DNA of 50,751 bases from Fomitopsis serialis (lineage: Eukaryota > Basidiomycota > Agaricomycetes > Polyporales > Fomitopsidaceae): contig NW_025955245.1 of assembly GCF_022376445.1 (NCBI RefSeq), positions 1-50,751 of the forward strand. Reading direction: 5' to 3'. Shown here in pieces: positions 10,529-22,212 of the stretch (the stretch's first letter is position 1; each line of letters starts with the position of its first letter). The notes beneath the pieces are model-generated. The model made no database searches and was not told the DNA's origin. It saw nothing but the letters and a program-made list of their open reading frames with translations. Both the position numbers and the translations under genes were made by a program.

Positions 10529-13057
10529 TCAGTAATCCTTATAGCCCTTCAGTGTCTCCTCCGAGGACCGCGTCAAGGGCCGCGTCAAGGGCGTCACCGC
10601 ATCTCCATCGTCAACCTCCTCCGCGAGGATCGCGCCCGTCCGCCGGTCCATGCTGAAGCGCATCGACCTGAGCTTCCGCCCGATGCTCTCGCCGTCGTCG
10701 TACGGCGTGAGCGAGGCCCCGAAGCCGGCGTGGAATGCGAGCGCCATGGAGGCGCCGATGGACCCCGGCGGCGCCGTGAGGTAGAGGTCGCGGCGCGCAT
10801 GCCTGTGGAGGAGGTGCACGAGCATACCGACGATGCCGACGGCGAGGAGGACCGCCGCCAGTCCGTGCGCAGCCAAGGGCCTGTGGGATGCAGATCAAAA
10901 AGGGGACATTTGCAAAGGCTACGCTATGCGAGCACTTACTCGATTACGAGCCGAGATAGATGGTTGATGAGGGTTGCGTTGAGGGAGGAGTCTGCGGGCA
11001 CGAAGTACACCGTCTTCGCGATGACCGACAAGTATGTCGACTGAAGGATGTGTCAGCGTGCGAGCGGAGGCGCGGGCAGGGCAGCTCTGACACTCACGTA
11101 TACCGATGACGTCAGGCTCAAGAAGCTGGTCGATCCGTCCTCGAAGAAATCCCCAAAGTCCGGCGTCAGCGAGGCATTCCGGTAGATGGTCCCCGGGAGC
11201 CCCATCGAGATGGTGAGGGCTCTGGATTGAACGAAGGTATTGTTCGCCTGCGGGAAGATCACACTACGAAGACAAACTGTCAGAGATCCACGCAGACGCG
11301 CATGCTGGAGATGAGACGCACCCATTGAACGGTTGGCCATTCAGGGGCTGCCCCGTGACGTTGTTGTCGGTCTGAGTGACATCCGCAAGCGGCTTGATGC
11401 TTGTGAGGGCAGACGTGCTGGTGTTCACAGTAGCCAAGACCGTCTGAACCTTCATGAACGGCCGACAAATGACCCCCTTCGCCCTCGTAACGTTCTGCCC
11501 CTGCCCGCCCAGCGCCGAATGGAAGAACCAGAACATCACGGGCAGGAGCTGGATGTCAGTGTCGCTGTCGACGCCACAGCTCGCCGCGTCGACCTGGACG
11601 ACGCCGTACTGCTGGTTGGAGTCGTCCGGGTTGAACTGGACGCGGCCGGTGCATCCGTCAGGGAGCACGGCGCTGAACTGGAACTGGGGGAAGAGCGGGC
11701 TCGTGATGTTGGTGAGTGTGGAGGTGGAGGGGGCAGAGCAGTTAGACTGGGTGGCGATGCCATCGACTTCGGCTTCGACGGAGGCGGCGGCGTCATCTGT
11801 TTGTGGGATCTAACCATGGAATTACATGAACACAGTGTGATAAATTTAGGTATGCCCTTCACGTACCTCAAACTGGGCTACAGCCCATTGACCGGCAACG
11901 AATGGTGGGTCCGGAAGGCCTTGATAAATCTTCGAGTCTGTAAACTGTGGATAGTTAAAGCTTCGGCAGAACAGTACAAATAACATCGAAGACTCACACC
12001 CGCAGCCGAGGAGAAAGCATTCAGGTTATTGAAGGTCGAAACAAGACCAAGTGCTCGCTGAGCTTGAAGGATGATCTCTGGAGATAACCCCGTGAGCACG
12101 TTGAGTTCGAGCAGTGAAGCACGTTCGTTACCTTGTCGATGCTCCGGAGTTGCTAGCGTGAACACAGAACCAGCGAGCGGCTGCATGAAGCTCGTAACAA
12201 AGACCGTCATCAGCGACACGAGGACGAGCCAGTGTTTTCGCTTCGTCGATACGAGCAGAGTTTCCCAGTTGCTGTCGTTACAGTCAGCATCTAGACAGCG
12301 CACGGCGAGCAATTGCTTGTTACTTCAATGCCATCTATCGCACGATGTCTTTGTAAGTATCTCTTCGAACGAATAATGCAATCGACGCACATAATCAAGG
12401 AGGATGGTATCCTCGGCCTGCCCGTCTCCCTTCGACAGCACGACATATGGCTACGTGCATACAAGGTAAGGACAGACGTGCAAAACTGGGGTCTCAAAGC
12501 TCGCCTGGAATGTTTGAATGCCCCAGTTTGCGCCCGCCCACAATTTGGCGAGGGGTACGATGAATAAGATGGGGAAGAATGACTATAATGCACCATTTAG
12601 ATGAGCGGAGTGACCAGCACGTTGCTATACGACTCACAAGCAGGAATGACGCGGGTACGAAAGTGAAGACATTCTTCTGTGGAACGGCAAACCCTGGTTC
12701 GTGTGTGAGTTGCGTACAAGGATACAGGTAGCGGTTTCCTGACACTGACCTTGTTGTCTATTGGAGAAATGCAACGCAATCTCTGTCGCTACTGCGAGCA
12801 ATATCATAAATGTCGTCAGGGACAGTACGACCCATGTCCTCAAAATGAGCGGTTCCTACGCGTAGCAACGAGATTGAGACGTGGCAACTCAAAGACATAT
12901 GGTGACTCACATAACGTGGCGGTCGCCTACGCTCTCCCTCGGGAGTCGGGATGAGATGGACAGATGCATATGATCGACGTGAGCTTCTAAAGGAATCGCG
13001 GCCAGACAGCGTCCGCAACTCCGTGTCCGGTGATGCCCTACTAGAGTCCTTACCCAT
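10529..13057 (-). CDS. DUF3433-like multi-pass membrane protein (11 exons)
   Basis: Fungal membrane protein of unknown function. Exons on the minus strand: 13057-12911, 12855-12750, 12693-12638, 12582-12505, 12450-12387, 12290-11998, 11944-11863, 11796-11322, 11263-11098, 11040-10940 and 10880-10529 (1920 nt, 639 aa). Hydrophobic segments fall at about residues 55-78 (LRTWVVLSLTTFMILL), after FAVPQKNVFTFVPASF, around KHWLVLVSLMTVFVTSFMQPLAGS, and near the C-terminus (LAAVLLAVGIVGMLVHLL). Together with the motif PYVVLSKGDGQAEDTILLDY, this resembles the DUF3433 group found widely in fungi. The long Ser/Thr/Asn-rich stretch (DNNVTG, NATL sites) is probably extracytoplasmic. The start ATG at 13057 is the first in frame. 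One intron (12451-12504) appears to be GC..AG. The family assignment is from memory of its repeating layout. Confidence 0.75.
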
Positions 13058-14163
13058 CAGCAACGGCAGTTTCTGTACTATATCATTCAAAGGGGGAGTA
13101 GATGGGCTGCAAGGGGAACAGATTTAACAGGATGTGCAGCGACAAGTCGGAAGGAAGCACGCTCGGTGACAACCGTCTCAAAACGCGGAACGGGGCTGAC
13201 TGCGGTGTATTGGAGGTCAATGTCTTAGATCTTGGAAACGTGCCCCTTTACATACTTGCCTTTTACAGTTAGTCGAAGTTTTGCGCGAGATGCTGTGCAG
13301 AGCGATGCCAGCCCTCCTAGTACTTACTTACGGTAGCATAGAGTCTATCGAACGCTTGGACATTGGAGTGGTCGATTAATGATACCAACGAATGTGCTAC
13401 CGCTGCTGAGTGTCCTGCTTCCGGGAGGCGGGAACAACGCTGCCAGTCACGTGGCAGTGTCACTGGCAGCGCGCGACGAAGGTCCGCAAAATCCGAGCGG
13501 CGATCTCCGACGACACCGCCACACAGGGAGGCATAAGTCACATAACTGACTATAAAACCGTGCTGACTGCAAGCTGCTAGGCAGCGGTTCACGAAGCATA
13601 CCGGTGCGTATCTACGGATAAGGTGATAAGCAGCAGACGGCACTGAACCACGCGAGGTAGCCGACGAATTTATATTTACACATCGAGCCCGTTACATAAT
13701 AATTAACGAGTGGCTGAGAAGCCAAACGCACGATTTGATCTCCCCACGCCACCGTTCGCAGTGCGCACTCGGCGGCAAGTCACCGTGACTTTGACTGCCA
13801 GTCTGCTCTCGCCAGTCTCTCTGAATCGTGTATCAGATATAACTTAGGTATGGTTGCATTATCATGACTGACACGACAAACTCATGTTTCATACAGTGGC
13901 AGGACAAGCTACAGGTAACATACAACAAGAAGGAAATGGATACAGCGTGAATGCAACGAGCGAAAAAGTAAACAAAGCGAACAACACCCAGAAGTCACAG
14001 ACAAGCAGGCCGCAACTGACATGAAGTATCAACGAGTCAGCCGCACAGCCACCAATGCTGAGACCTCCGCACCAAGCAGCCCTAAAAAGTACAAAGTCTA
14101 AAAGCAGAATCAGAGACACAACCACCAGGAGAGCCCCGTATCACACACGTCTTCATCGATGCT
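13058..14163. other. Intergenic region
   Basis: No supported gene. Frames are short and without family features. The right part (13,880-14,110) is AT-richer and downstream of the 14.2-15.6 kb gene, so it probably contains that gene's 3' untranslated region. Confidence 0.5.
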
Positions 14164-15631
14164 TCATCCACTGTTGGCTTCCTCGAGCAGCGCCTGCATC
14201 ACCTCGTTCAAGCTCAGCTCGCAGATGGCGATTTCATCGTCTCCTACTTCGTCCTTCTCTTCATCGCTCTCCTCCTGCTCGTCTTCCCACTGCCTATCCA
14301 TCAGGTCAAAATCGACATACGCGACCGACTCGGCGTTGCTCCGCAACGAGGACAAGGTACTGCGCCTGGCGCGCGGCTTCCAGCTTTTGCGCAGCTGAAG
14401 CGCCGCCAGCTGGTGGGCAAGCGTGTCTTCGTCGGGCGGGAAGAAGATTGTTCCCGGATCATCCTCGATGGCCACGATGGTGACCTCAGTGGGGTCCTTG
14501 GCCGTGTCCTCACTGGATGTGCTACTGGCCGACTTGGGCGTTAGCGGGCTGGAAGGCACGGAACTCGGGGAAGTTGAGTCAGAAGCCACCGACGATTCGG
14601 GCGACGACGGTACCGACGATGAAGGCGATGGCGAAGTGATATCTAGTACTGAGGAGGGCGGGGTGGACGGGGCTGCAGCTGCAGCCACACCTGATGCCGC
14701 TGCAGACGAGGTGCGTAAGGCGAGCAGCGATTTCGCAAACACTTTGCGCATCTTCCCCAGGTCCTTCTTGCTGATCTTGATGATCGTATCGACGTTCTCG
14801 GTATCCTCGGGTATTGGGGTATCAAGCTTGACGGAGGTACGTCGTGAGGCTCGTAAAGAGCCGTAATTGATTAATCGTGACTTTGAGCGCGTCTTTGCAG
14901 GCTTGGGCTGCTTGGGCACCTTGGCCTTGGAGTTGCCCGCTCCGCCTCTTCCGTGCGTATGCTACACAAGCCAGTGTCCACGTAAGTACCCGATGTCCTT
15001 GCCACCATCGGACTGAAACTCACCCTTCCGTGACGCGCAGCTTCCTGACTTATGCTCACCAGCATGCGCTCGTACCTCGTCGCCGTATCCTCTTGCGCGG
15101 ATACCATTGCAGCGGTGAGAGCGTGCTGGTCGGGACTCGTCACACGGCTAGCCTCGCGCATGATTGTCGTAGAGATTATGTTCCCTGCACCGCTCCTCCC
15201 GGTGGAGTGCGCCTGACAGTGAAAGGCAAGTCAGCACAATTGGCCTGGATACCGCTGGACACTGCTCACGCTAGTTGGCTTGGCTGCGGGCGTCTCACGA
15301 CCGTTGGCGATCGAAACGGCGTCATCGGGCTCTGGTGCCTCGATGATCGAGAGGCAGTCTTTCGAGCCTTGTCTGATGTTGCCGACGCCGCCTCGTCCGG
15401 AAGAGCGCTGAGACAAATGCGGTCAGGTGTGTGGTGATCAAGAGTAGAGAGTGAGTATACCGTTCTTCGACCGCTTGCGGAGCTGCTCGACGAAGTGGAC
15501 AGAGAGGACGACGAACTCCATCCCGAGCTCGTCGTGTTGGACGTGCGGGAGAGGATGCTTGCCGTATCTGACATCGCCGAGGTGATCGTTACGGCTTGTG
15601 GGTGATTGCCAAGTGCAGCGATGTCCTCCAT
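14164..15631 (-). CDS. Ser-rich hypothetical protein (4 exons)
   Basis: Unrecognised protein. Exons on the minus strand: 15631-15461, 15407-15270, 15212-15024 and 14961-14164 (1296 nt, 431 aa, all junctions in frame 0). The N-terminal third is very Ser/Thr-rich and looks disordered. A central segment (ALTAAMVSAQEDTATRYERM) could form a helix, followed by basic stretches (KQPKPAKTRSKSR) and a Ser/Pro-rich linker. The C-terminus is acidic (DEQEESDEEKDEVGDDE) and ends in a short amphipathic helix (LSLNEVMQALLEEA). Such layouts occur in nuclear or regulatory proteins, but nothing visible proves a function. Codons remain open upstream of 15,631 (LFKDSGFA), so the true start may lie in an earlier exon. 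Confidence 0.65.
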
Positions 15632-17350
15632 GGCAAACCCTGAGTCTTTGAAGAGGGAGGGACGGGGGAAATTGCAGCCAGAGTTTGATCGGTGAGTACG
15701 AGCTCATGTGCCTGATAAGCCTCGGGCCGTGCGTCGTGAGCAGTGCACAGGACGCAGCGCAGTCATATGCATGGGAGCATAGCAGGCCACACTGACAGCT
15801 TCCCTGCTCCTGGAGTTATCGGTGCTCTAGTGGTCCTATGGGATTGACGTCGCCAGGCCCGCTGAGCCGCACGGCAATTGCCAGTACTTGTCAACGTAAT
15901 GAATTATCACCGCCGCCGTAGCTCTCATCAACGTGTGTCCCTCATCGTGTTCGTACCTTCTAAGTTCCGCACCACATGTAAACTGTGTGGCGGCCGAGGG
16001 CGGTAGTACATAGGCTGTGTTTTTGACTTTGGTCAATCCGCTCGACATAATTCGCGTCCGAGAACTTGTCCGACTCACTTCGCAATGCCTGTTATAAGCC
16101 GTCGAATCGATCGGAAAATCGAAGTTTTACGAGGATCTCCTGGTGGAAGCTAACTTGAAGTACGTGTGACGCCCAAGATAAGGACCACATAGGTGCTACA
16201 TGTCCGCGGACGAATACGTAGAGATACGCTCCAGAGTACCCAGGCTCTCAATAGACTCCTATCTTGAGCCACGTTGACACTGTAGCTGCGTCTGCGCGTG
16301 CGGCTGTACCACACTTGTTCGTGGTGTGGTCCGCGGCGGTGCAACTCGGCGGCGAAGAGATAAGACGTGGTGGACATCGTGCGTGCCTGCAAGTCAAGGA
16401 ACAAGCAGGAGAGGGCGGTGACACCAGACGGTCGTTGTGGCACCAGTTGAGCAGCTCTGTGACCGCAAGCTCTTGACAACGGTACATCCGGAGACCGATA
16501 GAGTCCGAACCAAGCTGTACAGGGCCACCGCACGGATATTGCCATATATAGAAAGTAGCGGGACATGATATAAATGGGTTGCTCTCGAGTTCATCTCACC
16601 GTCTAAACTTGGAGAACTCGCCTACTAGTATGACTGAAGCAATCAAATGTTGTATCATTCCTCAGCATGATGAGCACTGCCAGGCAGACGGAGGCAGTCA
16701 AGGGAAGGTGGCCGAGATCCATTCCTTCTGCCTACTATACGTGAATGTACTGAGTGCGATGATCATGTACGATAATGCATGTATGGTGCAAGCGCATGAG
16801 CTCGTCTCCATTGACAGGCCTGGTTGCTAGTACACCTCAGTATCTTCACTCTTCCCAAAGCCTTACCGTACTGGTTGCCGAGCGGACGTTCCGCTACTAC
16901 TACGCAGACCTCAGCCAGGCCCCTCCTTGATCTTTCTCCACATCTGATCCTGCTGCCAGTGTTCAACTATCATTGGTGTACTTCAGGCTTTATGCGTGAC
17001 GCTTCGAGCCATCCAAATGTCAACATGAATATGTTGTGCCGCCGTGAGTTGCATGTCAAGGAACGGTACGCACCACCGCGGGCACCATTGACGAGATGTT
17101 TGATGTGGTTCAAGGGAGCCCCAGTCAATCTGCCGGTGCTGACCAAGAATGTGCAAAATTCTATCTCAAAATCGATCACGATAATACAAACATACGACCG
17201 TCTACATCTACAATCTCGACGCAATGTGTTTTCCGAGCAAGGCGACAGTAAGGTGAATTCAATCATGGCGCGAGATGAAACGGAGGGTGATGGTCCCGTG
17301 GTCTGCGCAGATAGACGATAGGACGTCAATGTTGCAATCTGTGAGATCAA
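15632..17350. other. Intergenic region
   Basis: Apart from possible 5' sequence of the 14.2-15.6 kb gene near 15,640-15,710, I see only short frames without motifs. There is no repeat family shared with the rest of the window that I could recognise. Confidence 0.5.
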
Positions 17351-18666
17351 CTAGAACTTGAACAGGTCCGGCATGTATATCGCCGCAATCAAGCCCACGG
17401 TGTAGATGAGGGCGAGGTTACCGTTGCCCTGACATACGACAGTGAGTGAAATACTCTTCGCCCCACGCTCGGAATGCCTGAAGTAGACTTACCACAAACT
17501 TCATGGCACAATCGAGACCATCGTTGGGATCGAACGTCGTCACCTGCCAGAGGGTGTGCAAAGCGGTCCCGGCGACCCCGATGACGTAGTAAGGGAGGGT
17601 CATGTTGGTTTCGACGCCAGTGTACACCAGGGTCGCAATGAACATGATGCCGAAGACGGCGAGAATCGGTCTGATCCAGGAACCGAAGAGGACAGCAGTA
17701 GACTTGACGCCTGCCTTGATGTCGTCCTCGCGGTCCTGGCAGGCATAGATCGTGTCGTACACCATTGTCCAGCTGAGTACGAGTCGTCAGTACTTTTTCC
17801 GCGACACAAACATATAAGAGACACACCACAACGCTCCGAAAGTAAGCACCCACGGCACGGGCGAACTCACGTCCTGCGGCGCTATGATAAGCCACGTAGT
17901 CGGCAGGCCCCAGTTCATAGCAAGGCCTGCCACGCATGATCATGTAAGATTAAGCTCACGCGCAGTAATGGAGAGGCACGCACCCAGATATGCTTGGGGC
18001 CAATTGGTTAACCGCTTCATCAGCGGGTAAAAGCCGTGGAACACGAAGAGACCGAAGAGGCCACATATCATGCTGTCATCCACATATGGTTCATATCGAT
18101 CTCGTGAACTTCTAATTAAGGTTCACTCACGCAGTAGGGTTAAGCATGGTGAGGATCCATACACAGAGACCGACTTGAACCAGTAGGAAGACCGTTGCTC
18201 CAAAGACCGAAACTGCGCCAGACGCGATCGGACGGGTCTTGCACCGTTCTAGCGAGGCGGAATGGCATTATGAGCCAAACATGACGCACATTGCCCGAAG
18301 TTTGTACTTACCTACTAGACGGTCGAGCTCCCGGTCGCAAATGTCATTGATCACGCAAGTAGCGCTGCCTATGAGCGTAGAAAAACCCAAAAGCAACACG
18401 AAATGACGGATAAGCGTGTCCGCTTGTGGAGGATTGTTGCGGGAAGCCAGGAGATAGCCCCAAACTGCGGGTGGATGTGTTCAATGCCAGTGCAGTTCAC
18501 AGCTGGAAAGGTGGCATTACGTACCGCACGGCAGGAAGAACAAGTTGGTTCCTCCGGGCCAAACATGCAACCTGCTCAGTTCCAAGTATAACTTCCACAT
18601 CGGTTTGGCCTTAGCTGGCGAGTCCTTCTTGAGTAGAGGGATGCTTGGATCAGACACTGTAGACAT
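17351..18666 (-). CDS. UbiA-type aromatic prenyltransferase, copy 1 (7 exons)
   Basis: Integral membrane enzyme that would transfer a prenyl group from a prenyl diphosphate to an aromatic acceptor, as in the COQ2/4-hydroxybenzoate polyprenyltransferase family. Exons on the minus strand: 18666-18525, 18464-18312, 18248-18131, 18072-17984, 17926-17827, 17772-17493 and 17428-17351 (960 nt, 319 aa). Both Mg-diphosphate-binding motifs are present: NDICDRELD (87-95) and DTIYACQDREDD (207-218), followed by the family hallmark GVKSTA. Several hydrophobic helices follow. The N-terminus is short and lacks the long basic mitochondrial leader expected of COQ2 itself, so I favour a specialised-metabolism paralogue over the ubiquinone enzyme. 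Acceptor and prenyl length cannot be read from sequence. Confidence 0.93.
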
Positions 18667-19681
18667 GGCTGCTGCTAGGGGTCTTTGCCTGCCATGCAAC
18701 AAGAGACGGGAGACCTTATATACATGACTTCGTGGGAGTACGCCGTCCTTTCTGGTTTTCTGAAAGAGCGTGTCAGTGGCGCTGACTACTGACTTCACTG
18801 CTCGGTAACACGTATGAAACAGGAAACAGAATATCAATACAAAGCTGACAGACGGCATCAGTGGTGGAATAATGTGGCGCACTTGTTGGTACTTCTAGTT
18901 CAGCGCGAAGCTGGTATCGGCCAGAGCATTGCACCCTGGAGTGGCGGTATGTCGCCCGAAGACAAATGTACAGCGGGGTTGTAGCGGCCTTCATCTCGGT
19001 GACGCCGTGTCAGAAAGCCTGAGGACTTTCCAATTCCTAGTGAGCGCGACAGAACTACCGCTGGTCCAGCTTCTCGCTGACTCGACGCTGAGATCGCCAG
19101 CCAGTGACCCTAGTTGAGGATCGAGGGTGCGCACCCTCGTATTTCGATCATCGCCACTGGTACAGTATCAGTGTAAAACGGCACCAAGTATTGGGTGCTT
19201 GCCCAAGGTGTCAGTGCTCGAGACAGCGAAGTCAAAGAGTCAGCTCGCGGGACTCGGAAATACGTGATGGACTTCGTACATACTGATCGGACGGCTCGGA
19301 CGTCGTCAATTGGTGTGGGTCGAACTGTACCGAAGGGAGTAGGGCCCTGAGTACCTCCGCCCGCAAGCAGCTTAAAGCGGCCATAGGTCTGCCAATATTC
19401 CATGATCGGAATGATCTGGATCTCATGGTAAGACGCTATGTAGAGATCGGTCGCGCAAAATACGGAGCTCACTCACAAAGACCATAAGGAGTTGTGACTG
19501 GACCCGTTGCTATCTTATCATTCTGCTATGCATAGTGATCCCCGAGTCGGAGTGGCGGTGGCATTTGAATAGTCAATGTACAGGCGCACGCTGGCAGGGT
19601 TAACTCACACTGGCAGCGAACCTGTACCTTCGAACTTCTGACTACCTGCCAATGAGCGTGGTAACGATATGAGTAAGCCTG
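18667..19681. other. Upstream region of UbiA copy 1
   Basis: Apart from the TATA element close to the UbiA start, I find no supported gene. Short antisense frames have no recognisable motif. Confidence 0.5.
18715..18722 (-). promoter_or_regulatory. TATA element for UbiA copy 1
   Basis: Read on the minus strand the sequence is ATGTATATAAGG, about 50 bp upstream of the ATG at 18666. Spacing implies a short leader. Confidence 0.5.
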
Positions 19682-20061
19682 ACAAGGACCGAAATGCTGT
19701 AGACCCAGGTCGTACGAGACACTACAGAAAAGACACCACTGGCGAGTGCGAACCGCGTCGAAAGAGAGAAATCCTCGGCGAATCAAGGTCGAATAGACTC
19801 GGACCTCTCCTGGCACGTCCGAATTTGGAGCGCTTCATCTGGTAGGCGCGCCGGGTCACGCGGACGCTGAGAAGCAGCGCCGCACTGGCAGCTTTCAGCA
19901 TGACAACTCTCAGCAACCGCTGAAGACAGACATGACATTTGTCAAAAGTACACAAATTACACATGTCCCGGAGTCAACGAGCAATACAGAGCGTCGAACA
20001 CATCTTGCGTATATACGGGACTGGAACATTTGCGACGCGTCTACTAGAACCTGCCGAACGT

Positions 20062-22056
20062 TCAGGAGTCCCGCTGAATGGTTTGAATGTGCCGCTCTGA
20101 GCGCGGCGTAAGAACGACGTCGAAGTGTGCCGGTTCACTGGATCCTATCAGCTGCCGATCACAGATAGTAATGAACGCGCTTACGCAGTCAGCCCTGAAC
20201 GGCACGCGCCGACATCCGGCAAGATAGGCTTCTTGTTGACGTCCACCGGGGGGTTGATCTCAAAAGCCCACATGAGCCGCACCATACCAACCCAGACGGA
20301 CTTCGCGGCGAAGTGTTGCCCAGGGCAAACCCTGTACAAATGTCAGAAACTACATCGCTCCGACGACGCTATACCTCACCTCCTCCCGAAGCCGAAGGCA
20401 GAGTGTCCCTCATTCAACGACGACTCAGGCCGTATGTCCTCTTTTGCCATGAGGAACCTCTCGGGATTGAACTCGAACGGGTCAGAGAAGAGGGTCGCAT
20501 CGTGGTGGATAGCCCAGATGTTCGGTATCACGGTCGTCCCTGCGCCAATGCGGAAGCCCTTGTAGACGTCATCTTTCAGACTGTAATGGGGTGCTGACAG
20601 CGGAGCAACTGGCATCCATCTAGGGATCAAGTCAGCAGCACGCTAGGCACTTCCCGAAACCCGAGCTCACCGGAGTACCTCCTTGACAAGCGCCAAACAG
20701 TATGGGAGTTGATCGAGGTGGTGATAGCACGGCGCTGTGTCACCATTAGCACCGAGGACCTCATCGAGCTCCCCGCGTGCGCGCTTTAGGACGGCAGGGT
20801 AGTGCATCATGGCCACGAGGAACCACAACATGACTCCAGCAGTGTTGTCTGTTCCCGCCTCAAATGCGGAGCCAGCAACTAGTCAGAGGTCTTTAGCAAC
20901 GTAACTACGAGGGACAGATACCGCATAACTCTTACCATACGCCAAGGAGTCTTCATCGAGACCAAGTTGCTCCACGTTCTCCCAGAGGTTAGCAGCGAAG
21001 CACTCGACGTGCGCGCCCGAGTCCATCCGTGCCTTGACATCCTTGAGAAGGCGGCTGTAGAACTGTGATGTACAGTACCATTAGAACAGCTCTTTTCACA
21101 TCAGGGACGCCCCAACCTTATGTTCGTACTCGCCCTTCTTGCGCGCCTCGTCGCGCCACGGCGCCAGGAAGTCCGGCAGCCAATCGAGGATGGGCATCCT
21201 ATCGACCATGTGCGCGAACGGGTGCATGTCCTGGATGAACGTCTCGAGGATGTGCAGCACAGTGCGCAGGTCCTCCTCGCTCCCGAAGCCCTTGCCGTAG
21301 ATCAGAGTGAAGAGCGTCTCGGCGGTGAAGCGCTTGATGTTGATGTACGCCTTGCTGGGGTCATTCAGGATACTCTGGAGCAGCACCATCGAGCCGCGCT
21401 CTTGAAGACGCTCGTATGCGCCGACAGCTGGAGCGGGGTTCTGTCAGAGACATTGATATGGATTACGATTTGCGCCACAAACCCTTCGGGTTCATCATCG
21501 TGTGCACAGCAGCGCGATACTTCTTAAGAAGTGGTCCGTAGGGCAGGAGAACGAGGCGCTGGTGGAAGGGTCAACGTCAAACATGAACGAGGGCGCATTG
21601 ACAATTGTTTACTGACTTTGTTTCCCGAGCGGTACTTGCCTGCGTAGATGAGCTGCTTCCTCGACGAGTAATTGTTCGAGCGCTTCACGAGCTACACATG
21701 CCATATGAGACATGACTCGTCCGAAGTGATATCGGTCGTCTTACCAGCTCCTGGATATCCTCCGCGTTGTCCAACACTAATATATCGTTGTCAAGCGCCT
21801 TGAGCATGACCATAGGTCCTACACATCCCTCAGCATTATGCACCGACCAAAGTAGTACCACGAGTGACTCACCGTATTTCTGGCACAGCGAGTGGAAGTA
21901 CATCCACGACTTCTCCACCGGCACGCGCCATGCATTCCCCAGCAGCGGGATGCGCGTAGGGCCCGGCGGCAGGTTCTTCTCGCGGTGCTGAACGAGGGTT
22001 CCGATGACGCCAATCGCGAGGCATGCTAGGGCGAGCAGGAACGGTGTTTCCAACAT
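20062..22056 (-). CDS. Cytochrome P450 monooxygenase, copy 2 (10 exons, intact)
   Basis: Paralogue of the P450 at 5.07-7.05 kb. Exons on the minus strand: 22056-21873, 21818-21745, 21691-21617, 21558-21483, 21427-21117, 21062-20936, 20878-20671, 20619-20380, 20331-20185 and 20137-20062. Every exon has the same length as in copy 1, again giving 505 aa. The membrane anchor, the LPPGPTRIPLLG hinge, I-helix AGTDNT, K-helix ExxR (here EVLR), FNPERF and FGFGRRVCPG are retained, so both copies should be catalytically competent. Differences are scattered substitutions, including several in the N-terminal anchor and one next to the I-helix (AGS versus AGT). Same likely role as copy 1; possible change in substrate or expression. 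Confidence 0.93.
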
Positions 22057-22197
22057 TCTGTTGGATAGCCATCAGCAATCGCTGCAGTAATACCATGGCG
22101 ATACGTCACCTGGAGTTCGGTCTGCTGAGCTGACGATACGCTGTGCTTGAAGGAAGACCTGGGCGGGACTCGTCAGAGACACGATCTCAAGCCCAGT

Positions 22198-22212
22198 AAG
22201 TTATATATTCGC
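22198..22212 (-). promoter_or_regulatory. TATA element for P450 copy 2
   Basis: On the minus strand the sequence is GCGAATATATAACTT, about 150 bp upstream of the ATG at 22056 and just downstream of the conserved GCCGTACGGGCGGTGGACCGG block. Part of the unit is shared with copy 1, but the TATA itself is better here. Confidence 0.45.

Noticed and set aside
11333..11983. 216-codon plus-strand ORF
   Set aside because: It is the antisense shadow of the GC-rich exons of the DUF3433-like gene.
14423..14866. 147-codon plus-strand ORF rich in Asp/Ser
   Set aside because: It is antisense to the last exon of the Ser-rich gene; low-complexity codons read open on both strands.
17351..18666. Calling the UbiA genes COQ2
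   Set aside because: The family match is clear, but the short N-terminus without a mitochondrial leader, the presence of two copies and the neighbouring P450s and reductases make the ubiquinone role less likely. I left the gene symbols empty.
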